64,000 bases of DNA from Bacteroidales bacterium UBA5197 (GCA_002412885.1 DHVX01000049.1:1-64000); one strand, 5' to 3'. Shown: positions 26,071 to 35,390, counted from the first letter of the stretch. The notes: a model not told the origin generated them from the sequence alone. Translations and numbers: made by a program.

Positions 26071-28064
26071 GGTGTTGTTTTTTTTATAGTATTGAAATCT
26101 TCTTTTAATTCTTCACATGCCTGAGCGCAAATGTTTTCGAGTTGATGAATCATTTCAGGCATTTCATCCGCTTCCAGGCGGGCACTTGCATAATCCTGAA
26201 CTTTCCTTGCCATTTGCTCAAAAGCAGGGTTCATCCCCATTATTGAGAAGGATGGAATCATTTTATGAACTGTTGCATACAATGTATTCCAGTCTTTGTC
26301 GCGCATGCTTTTCTTCATCGCCAGAATCAATGGAGGAGTTTGCTCCAGATAGAGCGAAATCATATCCATCATCAACTTAGGGTTTGACTTGGTTCGGCGG
26401 TTCAAACTATTCAGATCGGTGCATTTTAATCGTTTTGAATTTTTGTTGGGACTTTTTTTAAAAGTCTGCCCAACTTTCGACTTTTTAACCAGTTTCAGAA
26501 TTTTTGCGTACAATATTCTTTCATCAACAGGCTTCGAAATATAATCGTTCATGCCCACTGCTTTGCATTTTTCAAGGTCAACAGTCGTTACATCGGCAGT
26601 AAGCGCCATGATGGGGATCTTTGAATTCATCTTCTTTCTGATATAATCTGTTGCTTCAAAGCCATTCATTACAGGCATTTGTAAGTCCATCAGAATTATA
26701 TCGAAGGGTTCGGCTTCGAGTTTTTCAACGGCTATTTTACCATTGGCAGCAATAATGGTTTCAAATTCGAATTCATCCAGCAATGTTTTCATTAACAACT
26801 GATTGAGTGGAATATCTTCAACCACCAATACCTTAATATTTTTGAATTCTTCTTTCAGTTCCAGATCTATTAATTCTGTTTCAGCTTCAGCCTGTGCATT
26901 TGTTTTTATGAAATTCAGCGCAAAACTAAAAGTTGAGCCTTCGCCTATTTTACTTGTAACGTCAATGCTTCCATCCTGCGCTTCAACCAGATGTTTTACA
27001 ATAGCAAGACCAAGCCCGGTGCCTCCGAATACTCTTGATGTGCCACTGGTTGCCTGTTGAAAGTTTTCGAATATCTTCCTGATCTTGTTTTTTTCGATAC
27101 CTATTCCGGTATCAGAAATTGAAAATTCGATATTCGCTGTCTTAGCATCTTCACTCAATAGTCTGACACTGACTGTTATTTTTCCTTTTGAAGTGAACTT
27201 TACAGCATTGCTTACCAGATTTAGTATTATCTGGTGTAACCGAACCGGATCGCCAACCAGAACTTCAGGTATATTGTTGTCATATTCCTTGACAAGTTCA
27301 AGGTTTTTTTCCCTGATTTTTGTTTCAAACAAATGAAGCATTGCCGAAATGGATAAAGCCAGCTTGAACGGTGTTTGTTCAAAAGTCATTTTTCCGCTAT
27401 CCACCTTAGCCAGGTCCAGAATATCATTAATCAGCACAATCAAAGCATCTCCGCTCGTCTTTATGGCTGAAAGGTATTCCCTTTGCCTTGCCGACATATC
27501 TGTTTTCAGTAGCACCTTTGTAAATCCGATAATGGCATTCATTGGAGTGCGGATTTCATGACTCATGTTTGAAAGGAACTGCTGTTTTGCCCTTACGGCA
27601 CTTTCGGCTATTTTTGTTGCCTTTTCAGCTTTTATTTTTGCTCCTTCAGCTATAGTGGTTGCCATTTCCGAAAATTCCATGGCTTCTGTCAATGCTCTTG
27701 ATATTATTTTTTGCTCGGTTATATCCCGGGCTACTACAACCACCCCAAGCACATTGCCATCATTGTCCTTGTAAACAGATCCATTGAAGAGTACATCGGT
27801 AAGCTTACCTCCTACATGTTGAAGGGTAAGCGGAGAGTCAGATACAAAGCCCTTTGCAAAAACTTCCTTATACACTTTGCGGGCTTTGCGGGGCTCGGTA
27901 AAATACTCAAAGAAGTCGGTTCCGGTAAGATGTTCACGATTTACGCCGGTAATATTAATGGTTGCCTGATTCATATCCGTAATCTTGCCTTCGGTGTTGA
28001 TAGTTACCAAAGGATCAAGACTTGCTTCGATCAGACTTCTGGCGTAATTGGATTCCTGTTTCAT
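26067..28064 (-). CDS. PAS hybrid histidine kinase with receiver and HPt domains
   Basis: The protein has 665 residues and is soluble. An N-terminal PAS domain (about 1-120; ASLDPLVTINTEGKITDMNQ), a short helical linker, HisKA with MSHEIRTPMNAIIGF (His about 167), HATPase (NLVSNAVKFTS, DTGIGIE, GTGLGLAIV), a receiver (Asp in IILMDLQMPVM, about 455) and a C-terminal HPt domain with the phosphorylated His in TVHKMIPSFSIMG (about 599) form a complete internal phosphorelay. The partner receiver follows with an ATGA overlap. AraC paralogue 2 lies 66 bases upstream in the same direction. Confidence 0.94.
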   Translation of the reverse strand: MKQESNYARSLIEASLDPLVTINTEGKITDMNQATINITGVNREHLTGTDFFEYFTEPRKARKVYKEVFAKGFVSDSPLTLQHVGGKLTDVLFNGSVYKDNDGNVLGVVVVARDITEQKIISRALTEAMEFSEMATTIAEGAKIKAEKATKIAESAVRAKQQFLSNMSHEIRTPMNAIIGFTKVLLKTDMSARQREYLSAIKTSGDALIVLINDILDLAKVDSGKMTFEQTPFKLALSISAMLHLFETKIREKNLELVKEYDNNIPEVLVGDPVRLHQIILNLVSNAVKFTSKGKITVSVRLLSEDAKTANIEFSISDTGIGIEKNKIRKIFENFQQATSGTSRVFGGTGLGLAIVKHLVEAQDGSIDVTSKIGEGSTFSFALNFIKTNAQAEAETELIDLELKEEFKNIKVLVVEDIPLNQLLMKTLLDEFEFETIIAANGKIAVEKLEAEPFDIILMDLQMPVMNGFEATDYIRKKMNSKIPIMALTADVTTVDLEKCKAVGMNDYISKPVDERILYAKILKLVKKSKVGQTFKKSPNKNSKRLKCTDLNSLNRRTKSNPKLMMDMISLYLEQTPPLILAMKKSMRDKDWNTLYATVHKMIPSFSIMGMNPAFEQMARKVQDYASARLEADEMPEMIHQLENICAQACEELKEDFNTIKKTTP

Positions 28065-28130
28065 TGTAGTTTCAAAGCTGATCTGTGTAGATTTTAGTAA
28101 AATGGCAGTAAAGGAGCGTGTTGAGTATTC

Positions 28131-28691
28131 TCATATTTCTTCAACCGGGATGCGCCTTTCACCTTTTAATTTCTTAAAATGCGATGGCGAAAGTCCGGTA
28201 ACTTTTTTGAATTGATTTGACAAATGAGCAACGCTGCTGTAATTCAACTTCCAGGCAATCTCGGTAATTGAAAGTTCATTATAAATAATGAGCTCTTTAA
28301 CCCGTTCTATTTTATGTGCAATGCTGAATTTCTCGATGGTAATGCCTTGAACTTCAGAGAAAAGATTTGACAGATAAGTATAATCATAGTGTAGTTTCTC
28401 GCTCAGATAGTCAGAGAAATTAACTTTTGGCAATTCATCGGAGTGATGAACCAATTCAATGATTACATTCTTGATTTTTTCTATGAGCACAGCTTTCTTG
28501 TCATCCATCAGTTCAAGCCCTGATTTTCGCAGTGCCAATCGAAATTGTTCGCGTTGTTCGGTTGATAAAGTTTCCATCACATCTACAACCCCCAGATCAA
28601 CCAGAATATAATGAACGCCGAGTTTCTTTAATTCAGATTTTACCAGCATCTTGCACCGGTTACTAACCATGTACTTGATATAAAGTATCAC
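28131..28691 (-). CDS. Short AraC-type regulator, paralogue 2 (GTG start)
   Basis: The protein has 186 residues. The GTG at 28689-28691 is chosen because it aligns with the first residue of the paralogues (MILYIKYMVSNRCKM against MKLYIKNMVSDRCKM) and lies 3 bases after the stop of the upstream gene. The AraC double HTH is at about 105-180 (ITEIAWKLNYSSVAHLSNQF, GLSPSHFKKLK). The N-terminal ferredoxin-like domain again has S-x-x-C where HMA domains have C-x-x-C. It sits between a two-helix membrane protein and a hybrid kinase/receiver pair, so it is probably the output of that relay, although it has no receiver domain of its own. Confidence 0.9.
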   Translation of the reverse strand: MILYIKYMVSNRCKMLVKSELKKLGVHYILVDLGVVDVMETLSTEQREQFRLALRKSGLELMDDKKAVLIEKIKNVIIELVHHSDELPKVNFSDYLSEKLHYDYTYLSNLFSEVQGITIEKFSIAHKIERVKELIIYNELSITEIAWKLNYSSVAHLSNQFKKVTGLSPSHFKKLKGERRIPVEEI

Positions 28692-28694
28692 TTT

Positions 28695-28907
28695 TTATTG
28701 TTTTTTTGTTGATTGCCATAGGAATATTCCTCCGAGCCCCATAACACCTATCCCTATTAATGGAGACCAGTTAAGGCTATGTTTCTTTTTTGCATTGATT
28801 TCAATTTCTCCCAAATCAACTACTTTCTCTTTTGTGAAATAAGTGAAGGCTGTAAAAATTGTCAGCGCCAGACCGATTAAAATTGTGATGATGCCTGCTG
28901 TTTTCAT
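28695..28907 (-). CDS. Small two-helix membrane protein
   Basis: This 70-residue protein has hydrophobic helices at about 4-25 (AGIITILIGLALTIFTAF) and 46-64 (WSPLIGIGVMGLGGIFLW), separated by a charged, KKKH-containing loop with VVDLGEIEINAKK. This arrangement is common among Bacteroidota hypothetical membrane proteins expressed with stress regulators. It is the first gene of the AraC paralogue 2 operon and has a normal promoter (28932-28961), not a regulon promoter. Confidence 0.85.
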   Translation of the reverse strand: MKTAGIITILIGLALTIFTAFTYFTKEKVVDLGEIEINAKKKHSLNWSPLIGIGVMGLGGIFLWQSTKKQ

Positions 28908-28931
28908 GGTTTATGGTGTGTTGAAGTGTTA

Positions 28932-28961
28932 CAATACTACGACAAATTATTCGTAAGTCAA
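28932..28961 (-). promoter_or_regulatory. Ordinary Bacteroidota promoter of the AraC paralogue 2 operon
   Basis: On the minus strand TTG (28961-28959), 19 bases, TAGTATTG (28939-28932), one change from TAnnTTTG. There is no TGTGAAT module. The regulator operon therefore looks constitutive or differently controlled from the target genes. Confidence 0.55.
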
Positions 28962-29117
28962 TTTTAATAATGTGAGATCTTTTCTCAAACAAAGCGTGGT
29001 TCAGTATTTACATAGAGAGAGAAGCCAATCCAATGGAATTTGCATTCCGGCCAGACCGCCTCTCACCTCCGATCCCGCAGATTTCCCTCCCACGGAATTG
29101 GTTTAAATGCCATTATA

Positions 29118-29894
29118 CTATTGTTCAAGAATCTTAAAGAGTTCTTTCAGATCAGGAGTTAAAATGATATCTGTCCTGCGGTTTCCTGCCCGGCCTGCAT
29201 CGGTTGTATTAGGTTGAACCGGGTGAAATTCGCTTCTGCCTGATGCTGTAATCCTTTTGGCATCAAAACCATAGTCAAGTGTCAAAATTCTGACAATAGA
29301 TGTGGCTCTTGCTGTACTCAAACTCCAGTTATCAGGAAATACCTTTGTTTTGATGGGAACATTGTCGGTATGACCTTCAATCATTACTGAGATGTCTTTG
29401 GTGTTGTTGATTACTTCAGCAAGCGATTTTAAGGCTTCTTTTCCTTTTGGATTTACAACATCACTGCCCGATTTAAACAGAAGTTTTTCGGCAAGCGAAA
29501 CATACACATTTCCGTCCTTGATATAAACAGATAATTCATCGGCAGCATAGTTGACCAATGCTTCCGAAATTGTATTCTTTAGCCTGGTCATTACATCTTT
29601 CTGTGATTGAATTATTCCTTGCAGGTTTTTCAAACGAATGGCCTGATCGGCAATGGTCATTTTCGATTCAGAAGTAAGCAAATGCATGTCTTTTTGAATC
29701 AAAGCTTTTTCTTCGTTAAGTCTGATTAAATCAGCCTGACACATTTTCAAATTATTATGCGTACTGATGCTGTCTTTTTGAAGTTGGTCAACCCTCGCCT
29801 CGGATACTTGCAATTTCTTACCGGTTCCGCACGACGAAAACAGCAGGCCCAAAGCCATTGCAGCTAACGCCATGATGTGAATTGTTTTTTTCAT
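29118..29894 (-). CDS. OmpA-family lipoprotein with periplasmic coiled coil
   Basis: The protein has 258 residues from the ATG at 29892-29894. A longer frame to 29948 is ruled out because it would extend past the -7 element of the promoter. Signal MKKTIHIMALAAMALGLLFS ends in lipobox SSC. Residues about 25-115 are a helical coiled coil; about 130-250 is an OmpA domain (LFKSGSDVVNPKGKEAL, VMIEGHTDNVPIK, NRRTDIIL). It likely ties the outer membrane to peptidoglycan under stress, driven by the regulon promoter 29927-29991 with a leader of about 27 bases. Confidence 0.92.
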   Translation of the reverse strand: MKKTIHIMALAAMALGLLFSSCGTGKKLQVSEARVDQLQKDSISTHNNLKMCQADLIRLNEEKALIQKDMHLLTSESKMTIADQAIRLKNLQGIIQSQKDVMTRLKNTISEALVNYAADELSVYIKDGNVYVSLAEKLLFKSGSDVVNPKGKEALKSLAEVINNTKDISVMIEGHTDNVPIKTKVFPDNWSLSTARATSIVRILTLDYGFDAKRITASGRSEFHPVQPNTTDAGRAGNRRTDIILTPDLKELFKILEQ

Positions 29895-29926
29895 ATTTAC
29901 TGAGCTAATGGGTTCTATTGATTTTA

Positions 29927-29991
29927 CAAAGTTGTAAACTCCACGCATTTTTATTGTTACATAACTTTTTCAAAAAGTTGTATAATTCACA
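29927..29991 (-). promoter_or_regulatory. Regulon promoter for the OmpA lipoprotein
   Basis: Distal TGTGAAT (29991-29985), 23 bases, proximal TGTAACA (29961-29955), 20 bases, -7 CAACTTTG (29934-29927). It decides the start codon of the gene at 29118-29894. Confidence 0.82.
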
Positions 29992-30013
29992 CTTTTATAT
30001 TAAAAATGCAAAC

Positions 30014-31594
30014 TCAGTATGAAAGAGATTCCGATCGAGTCTCAGGATTCAATAGATTAATGGAGGGATTCGACTTGAATATAATATTTTCCGCGAGCTT
30101 GTAATTTCCGTTTCCTGACAGGCCGTAAACCATTCTGTAATGATAGCCATAAATTGAGTATTCGATGGCATCAGCCAACGATGTTGGCTGAAATACAAGA
30201 GTCCAGATCATAAACTTCCAGAAATCGCTTTGCCCTTTGCTTCGAATGCCAATAACATATATTGATTTGGCCAGAGCTTTAAGTATCGGAATATTAATTT
30301 TTTGCTGTTTGGGATTTTTTCTCCTGTAATTGGCAAATAGCTTGCGAACCCTTGTGTAGTAAGGTTTGGTTGCGTATATGTCATTTATAATTTTTTTATA
30401 TCCGGCAATCAATTCCGCTTGGTTCATCAGGGGAATAAAATTCATGGAGTAATCAGTATTATTTCCCGATGAAGTACTAATAAGCCGTTTCTCTTCGCCA
30501 AGCCGATTATATAGTTTTGTATTCTTTGGAGCATTCAGCAATCCCACCATAGCCGAAACAATTCCACTCTGCTGTATAAAATCGATCTGCTGCTGAAAAA
30601 CTGAAGGAGAATCGCTATCGAAACCAACAATGAAGCCACCGGAAACCAGCATCCCTGCCCGTTGAATTTTCATCACACTATGCAACATATTCCGGTTTTT
30701 GTTCTGAACCTTGTTGCATTCATGCAGCGAAGCGTTTGAAGGTGTTTCAATGCCAATAAATGTAGAACTAAATCCCGATTCCATCATCAGTGAAAGTAAC
30801 CGATTGTCATCAGCCAGATTAATAGATGACTGTGAACTAAAAACAAATGGTTGTTTGTGCGACTTTTGCCATGCGATCATAGCCGGGAGCAATTCATTTT
30901 TAATGTGATGAGTGTTGCCGATAAAATTGTCATCAACCACCGATACCGATCCCCGCCAGTGGAGCTTGTAAAGTGTATCAAGCTCATTAATTACCTGCGC
31001 AGTACTTTTCATTCTCACCTTATTGCCCAGCAATGTTGTAATCTCGCAAAAGTCACATGCATATGGACATCCTCGCGAAACCTGAATGCTCATGAAAGCA
31101 TAATCTTTCATGCTCAGCAAATGAAAATCGGGCACGGGGCTTTGAATTAAATCCGCAAATTTGTCAGTTTTGTATAATTTTTCAGGAGGTCTTCCGGCTT
31201 CCAGATCACTGAGAAACAAAGGCAATGTAATTTCAGCCTCGTTCAGAATGAAATGGGATACATCCGGATAATTCTGGTATTCCTGTGTGAACAAAGGCCC
31301 ACCGGCAACAATTTTTACGCCCTGTTTCACACATTCATTTATCACATAATCCACAGAGTCCTTTTGAATATTCATTGCGCTGATAAAAACCATGTCAGCC
31401 CATTGAATATCAGTGGTTTTGAGTTTGGTAACATTCATATCTATAAGCCTTTTCTCCCAGGAGGTGGGAAGCATTGCTGATACAGTGATCAAACCAAGTG
31501 GAGGAACAGCTGCTTTTTTTGAAATAAAACTTAACGCATGCCTGAAACTCCAGAAGGAATCAGGGGAATAGGGATACACCAAGAGAATTTTCAT
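30014..31594 (-). CDS. B12-binding radical SAM protein with C-terminal DUF4070-like part
   Basis: This 526-residue protein has an N-terminal cobalamin-binding-like Rossmann domain (about 1-140; KILLVYPYSPDSFWSF, PPLGLITVSAMLP) and a radical SAM core with the CxxxCxxC cluster in SRGCPYACDFCEIT (about residues 175-182), GFDSDSPS and a C-terminal helical part matching the DUF4070 type. Such enzymes often methylate or rearrange lipids or cofactors (hopanoid and related pathways among them); the substrate here is not visible. A regulon promoter (31711-31775) makes it part of the stress regulon, so a membrane-lipid modification role is a reasonable inference. Confidence 0.9.
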   Translation of the reverse strand: MKILLVYPYSPDSFWSFRHALSFISKKAAVPPLGLITVSAMLPTSWEKRLIDMNVTKLKTTDIQWADMVFISAMNIQKDSVDYVINECVKQGVKIVAGGPLFTQEYQNYPDVSHFILNEAEITLPLFLSDLEAGRPPEKLYKTDKFADLIQSPVPDFHLLSMKDYAFMSIQVSRGCPYACDFCEITTLLGNKVRMKSTAQVINELDTLYKLHWRGSVSVVDDNFIGNTHHIKNELLPAMIAWQKSHKQPFVFSSQSSINLADDNRLLSLMMESGFSSTFIGIETPSNASLHECNKVQNKNRNMLHSVMKIQRAGMLVSGGFIVGFDSDSPSVFQQQIDFIQQSGIVSAMVGLLNAPKNTKLYNRLGEEKRLISTSSGNNTDYSMNFIPLMNQAELIAGYKKIINDIYATKPYYTRVRKLFANYRRKNPKQQKINIPILKALAKSIYVIGIRSKGQSDFWKFMIWTLVFQPTSLADAIEYSIYGYHYRMVYGLSGNGNYKLAENIIFKSNPSINLLNPETRSESLSY

Positions 31595-31710
31595 GCTTAC
31601 GCGAATTAAATTAATTATTGGGAAATTCCTTCCGGTGGCTTATAAAGAAACTCAGCGTTAGTCGATTGTTTGTTGAAGATTGACCAATAGAGGAGTTACT
31701 TTGCAGGCAA

Positions 31711-31775
31711 TAAAGATATATTGGCTGAGGGTCTTTCATATTATATTATTCTATGATAAATTTTTATAATTCCCA
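31711..31775 (-). promoter_or_regulatory. Regulon promoter for the radical SAM gene
   Basis: Distal TGGGAAT (31775-31769), 23 bases, proximal TATAATA (31745-31739), 20 bases, -7 TATCTTTA (31718-31711). Confidence 0.76.
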
Positions 31776-31830
31776 TATTTGTGGCCTGGCCAAATCAATA
31801 AAAGATACATTTGGCAAATGAATAGAGTTT

Positions 31831-31865
31831 CAAAAAAAATCAAGGGAATATAAATTCCCTTGATT
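31831..31865 (-). terminator. Terminator of the YtxH-holin operon
   Basis: A 12-bp perfect stem (31838-31849 with 31854-31865; core AAGGGAAT), 4-base loop and, on the minus strand, a run of eight T residues. Confidence 0.9.
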
Positions 31866-31983
31866 GAAGTAAATCATAAAGCCGTTAATTTCCATACGCA
31901 AGTAATCGTAGATATCCGATTGCAGCAGATGTAAAATCTCAGAAAGTTATTAATAAGCTGTGGTTGGTTGGCTTAGCTGTCAA

Positions 31984-32400
31984 CTAACTGATTTCAGACT
32001 CCTGATATTCATCTTCATAAGGCCGCTTACGACGTTTGAAAAGGCCGATAATGCCAGAGCCAATTGCTTTCAGCGTTTCAGGATTTTTTGAAATAAGTGA
32101 TTGCATGCCAAACATAACAGCATTTCCAATCAGCCTGTTTAGTGGTCTTCTTAAAGTTGCCTGAATCAATACTTTTGAAATATAGCCGGCACCAAAACCA
32201 AGTGAATTGCTGAGAAGACTGCCGGAAGTATCATCAGCTCCGGAAGCATCTTTGATAAAACTTTTGACTAGGTTGATCGGCTTGAGGCTATTATAAGCCA
32301 GGTTGAATTGATCATGCAATTCAACACCCAGTTGCGCCTGTTTAAATTCAAGTTCCTCAATGGCTGCTCTGAGTTCGGAGATTGTCGTTATCTTTTTCAT
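31984..32400 (-). CDS. Hypothetical protein co-transcribed with YtxH and holin-X genes
   Basis: This 138-residue protein starts with a helical segment (TISELRAAIEELEFKQAQLG), has a glycine-rich mid-part that could enter the membrane (LGFGAGYISKVLIQA, IGNAVMFGMQSL) and a basic-acidic tail (KRRKRPYEDEYQESE). Proteins of this shape often follow YtxH and holin-like genes in Bacteroidota. The ATG overlaps the TGA of the upstream gene (ATGA), so they are coupled. Function unknown. Confidence 0.86.
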   Translation of the reverse strand: MKKITTISELRAAIEELEFKQAQLGVELHDQFNLAYNSLKPINLVKSFIKDASGADDTSGSLLSNSLGFGAGYISKVLIQATLRRPLNRLIGNAVMFGMQSLISKNPETLKAIGSGIIGLFKRRKRPYEDEYQESEIS

Positions 32401-32750
32401 GATATATCTGAATGAAGGACATCGGAAATTATTGAATCGCTCAACGGCTTACGGATCCAATTATGAAGAAAGTAATGAAAAACGACACCCACGACCAGAT
32501 CAAATGCTGCAACAGCGAAAAACCCAAGATAAATTTTGCCGAGAATTTCGCCCAGATAAAGTGCCAGGCCAATATTTAAAATAAGAACAAACAGGGATAT
32601 TACCAGAATAACAATCAGTCTGGATACCAAAGATGACATTACAACAGTAAATGTATTCAGCGCTTTCAGCTTCGAAAGTTCATAGGTGGTTAAGCCCAGA
32701 TCTTTAATTTTTTCAAACAGTGATTCGAACAACTCTGACCGGGTTTCCAT
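32397..32750 (-). CDS. Holin-X-like (phage holin superfamily) membrane protein
   Basis: This 117-residue protein has an N-terminal amphipathic helix, two strong transmembrane helices (VSRLIVILVISLFVLILNIG and IYLGFFAVAAFDLVVGVVFH) and a short polar tail (KPLSDSIISDV). This matches the small envelope proteins annotated as phage holin family/holin-X in Bacteroidota; they are not phage-associated here. Middle gene of the YtxH operon driven by the promoter at 33180-33244. Confidence 0.85.
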   Translation of the reverse strand: METRSELFESLFEKIKDLGLTTYELSKLKALNTFTVVMSSLVSRLIVILVISLFVLILNIGLALYLGEILGKIYLGFFAVAAFDLVVGVVFHYFLHNWIRKPLSDSIISDVLHSDIS

Positions 32751-32861
32751 GTTTTGTTTTTTACAATATTAACCTGCATCCGGAAAAGGCAATATCCATC
32801 AGACAATTGCCTACTGGATATTGGGCTTTTTCAGACTTCTGAATTTTTCAATAGACAATTA

Positions 32862-33140
32862 TTACTTCTTTTCATTCGCAAATTTACCAGTCGCTTCGTC
32901 GGCTTTAAATTTGATTTCCTCGGCCAGGTCATTGGCTTCATCATGAAGTTTGTCAAATTTCCTGGAAAAAGTGTCAACAAATTTGTTGAATTTTCTTTCA
33001 AGATCATCTGTCAGATCATGACCTTTTTTCGAAATTTTCTTTCTGGTGGAGGCGCCCTTGTCAGGTGCAAATAAGACTCCGATTGCAGCACCAACGGCAA
33101 CGCCTGCCACAACTCCTAAAATTAATTTACCTGCATTCAT
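32862..33140 (-). CDS. YtxH domain-containing stress protein
   Basis: This 92-residue protein has an N-terminal membrane segment with glycine-alanine spacing (LILGVVAGVAVGAAIGVLFA) directly followed by PDKGASTRKKISKKG, the YtxH signature, and then a charged helical tail (DLTDDLERKFNKFVDTFSRK). YtxH proteins are small, widespread general-stress proteins of unclear function. First gene of a three-gene operon; the start at 33138-33140 lies about 45 bases after the regulon -7 element. Confidence 0.92.
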   Translation of the reverse strand: MNAGKLILGVVAGVAVGAAIGVLFAPDKGASTRKKISKKGHDLTDDLERKFNKFVDTFSRKFDKLHDEANDLAEEIKFKADEATGKFANEKK

Positions 33141-33179
33141 TTTTTTTGTATTTAAGGGTGAATAATTTATTTAATGCTA

Positions 33180-33244
33180 CAAAGATCGGCTACCTGTAAG
33201 CCTAAAGCGTTACATAATTTTGTATCTGTATTACATTATTCCCA
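33180..33244 (-). promoter_or_regulatory. Regulon promoter for the YtxH operon
   Basis: Distal TGGGAAT (33244-33238), 23 bases, proximal TGTAACG (33214-33208), 20 bases, -7 GATCTTTG (33187-33180). Confidence 0.8.
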
Positions 33245-33250
33245 CATTGT

Positions 33251-33287
33251 ATAAAAACAAAGACCGCCCGTTTACCGGACAGCCTTT
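33251..33287 (-). terminator. Terminator of the OmpA-barrel gene
   Basis: A 12-bp stem with G-U pairs (33259-33270 with 33276-33287), loop of 5, followed on the minus strand by a GTTTTTAT tail. It lies right behind the regulon promoter of the next operon. Confidence 0.65.
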
Positions 33288-33312
33288 GTTTATTTCAGCT
33301 GAAATCTGCAGC

Positions 33313-35352
33313 TTATCTTGCGGGAAAAATATCGATGATCACGGTACGGTTGTAAAAGCGTTCCTCAGGAAATTTATTTGCAAACGGTGTTGACTTTTCG
33401 CCTTCACCATAAACTTCAAATTTAACATCGCTTCTGCCTGCTTTTGCAAGGCTTTTTTCAATAATACCCTTCACATCGTTGGCTCTGGCCAAAGATAGCT
33501 TCTGGTTGTTGGTTTCATCACCGATAATATCGGTATGACCGCGAATAACTACTCTGCCATTAGCAGGAATTTTAGGAGTTACGACTTCGGTGAGGTACTT
33601 TTCGTAGATCTTAATGGCATTCGATTCATTGAATTCATAAATTACACTGAATCTCATGGCCTCTTCGGTTTTGGCAGGTTCCCAGAGCACAACGTGAGTC
33701 GTAGCTTCTTTCTTATATACTTTTCCATCTTCCGTTGTGCCGGTCATGGTAACTTTATAGTCACCTTCAGGTTTTGCGCCTAAAATGGTTTTTGTAGGGA
33801 TACTCACTTTTTCCTCGGTGTAAGGTCCGTAATTCTGAACAACACCATTGTCATCCTTGAGTTCCAACGACCATGATGAATATGCTTCTTCTCCACCTTC
33901 GGCTTCAAATACAACATAGCTATCAACCGGAGCTTCAGGAACCATAATGAGTTCTACCGGTTTCAGCGGAGCATTGGGCCCACTCTGGAATTCCATAAGC
34001 AGCGCAGGTGAATTGCTTTCAATTGAAACCCTGCGGTCTCCTTCGCGAAGCAAATCAAGTTCGAGCGTACCACCCGGTTGTTCCGATGGAATAACTGGTT
34101 TGGTGCGGCCAGAGGTTGTTATCCTCGAACCGGAAATTCCAAATACATCCACCAGGTAAGTTTTGATTGATTCTGCCATAATGCGACCATCAGCAGGACC
34201 TTTTTCCGATGAACCAACAAGTGTAATATTGGCCGTTGGGTTCTTAACCATGCGATCTCCCAGTATGTTAAGAATGTTGTAATAAACATTCATCTGGCGG
34301 GCTGATCTGCCTGAAGCACTGCCGGATGCGGATGATTCCAGATTGTCCTCTCTGAATCCTGCTACCTGGCTTTTGTTCAGTAAAACATAACGCTTAGGTA
34401 TTTCGGTTGAATTGAGATCGAAAAATACATAGTTGCGAATAGGGAAAACTTCCTTCACCTTTAGTTCTGATTGCTTATTGGCAGGTGAGTTAACCGTAAA
34501 CTTAACTTCAGGTTCCTTGGCTACAATAACTACCGGAAGCAATTCTTCCTTTTTAGCGGTTTCAATTTTGCTTCCTCTTCCCAATTTGAGAGCAGCACCT
34601 GCTCTGATGGTGGTTATGTTCCAGGTTTCAATTGAACGTGGGGTCTGACCAAAGTAAGGCTGAAAAGAAACAAAGGGAGAGATGACAAACTGTGTTTGTT
34701 TGTTTTGTGAAGAAAGCGGGATATCCACGCCTGCTCCAATCTGACCTGATATCTGCAATTCATTCATTTCGCTGAAATCACCGGTTACATCGGGTACAGG
34801 AGTCTGTTGAGGATAAGCAGGATTTACACCTTGCTTGTAGGTAAAAGATTTATTCATATTATATGCGAAGCGCGGGCCGGCATATAAGTAAAAACTTGAT
34901 TTGAACGGCGCAAAACGCAGACTTGGCTCAAAAGAGATATAGCTCAGGTCTGTCGATAAATCTGCCGGACAGTTACAAGGAGTGTCCATTTGTGCAAACT
35001 TGCCTTTGCGGCTATCGTATCCAGCCTGCAGCATCAGACCAAGTCTTGTATCGGGCTTGTAAAACTCAATAAGAGGAGCAACGTAAAGTCCGATTCCAGT
35101 CCCATCATGAAAAGTAACTGGCGATCTGAAATCTGCATTCAGTTGTTCGGTTGAGCCTTCAAAGAAATTGAAATTTGCACCGGCTGCCGCACCAAAATAC
35201 CATGAGGGTCTGGTATATTGAACATCCTGTGCCTGAATGGAAGAATGAATCCCTGCTACTACAAAAGCACCGATTAACAGGCTTTTGATGGTCAGGTTAT
35301 AAGGCATACACATTTTGCGTGTTCCCTTTTTGATAATGGTTTTTAATTTCAT
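33313..35352 (-). CDS. Large OmpA-family outer-membrane protein with N-terminal barrel
   Basis: This 679-residue protein has a signal peptide ending near IQAQD (residue 42); an ATG 15 codons in would give a more typical signal. Residues about 45-260 look like an outer-membrane beta-barrel (SWYFGAAAGANFNFFEGST, LYAGPRFAYNM). A long middle part (280-560) has Ig-like and second OmpA-like elements (NITLVGSSEKGPADGRIMAE), and the C-terminal 110 residues are a canonical OmpA domain (VVIRGHTDIIGDETNNQKLS). It follows the Ig-repeat/DUF3494 gene by 91 bases, with a GC-rich hairpin between; it may share that promoter in part. Confidence 0.9.
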   Translation of the reverse strand: MKLKTIIKKGTRKMCMPYNLTIKSLLIGAFVVAGIHSSIQAQDVQYTRPSWYFGAAAGANFNFFEGSTEQLNADFRSPVTFHDGTGIGLYVAPLIEFYKPDTRLGLMLQAGYDSRKGKFAQMDTPCNCPADLSTDLSYISFEPSLRFAPFKSSFYLYAGPRFAYNMNKSFTYKQGVNPAYPQQTPVPDVTGDFSEMNELQISGQIGAGVDIPLSSQNKQTQFVISPFVSFQPYFGQTPRSIETWNITTIRAGAALKLGRGSKIETAKKEELLPVVIVAKEPEVKFTVNSPANKQSELKVKEVFPIRNYVFFDLNSTEIPKRYVLLNKSQVAGFREDNLESSASGSASGRSARQMNVYYNILNILGDRMVKNPTANITLVGSSEKGPADGRIMAESIKTYLVDVFGISGSRITTSGRTKPVIPSEQPGGTLELDLLREGDRRVSIESNSPALLMEFQSGPNAPLKPVELIMVPEAPVDSYVVFEAEGGEEAYSSWSLELKDDNGVVQNYGPYTEEKVSIPTKTILGAKPEGDYKVTMTGTTEDGKVYKKEATTHVVLWEPAKTEEAMRFSVIYEFNESNAIKIYEKYLTEVVTPKIPANGRVVIRGHTDIIGDETNNQKLSLARANDVKGIIEKSLAKAGRSDVKFEVYGEGEKSTPFANKFPEERFYNRTVIIDIFPAR

Positions 35353-35390
35353 TTTTTTTTGATTTAATATTTTTTACTTCAGTTTATGAA

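Larger units (their letters stand above)
31595..31983. other. Intergenic region with regulon promoter and terminator
   Basis: This holds the promoter at 31711-31775 for the radical SAM gene and the terminator at 31831-31865 for the YtxH/holin operon. No gene is seen. Confidence 0.6.

Noticed and set aside
32397..32750. Phage remnant because of the holin-like protein
   Set aside because: No other phage genes; the operon context with YtxH and a regulon promoter fits chromosomal stress proteins.
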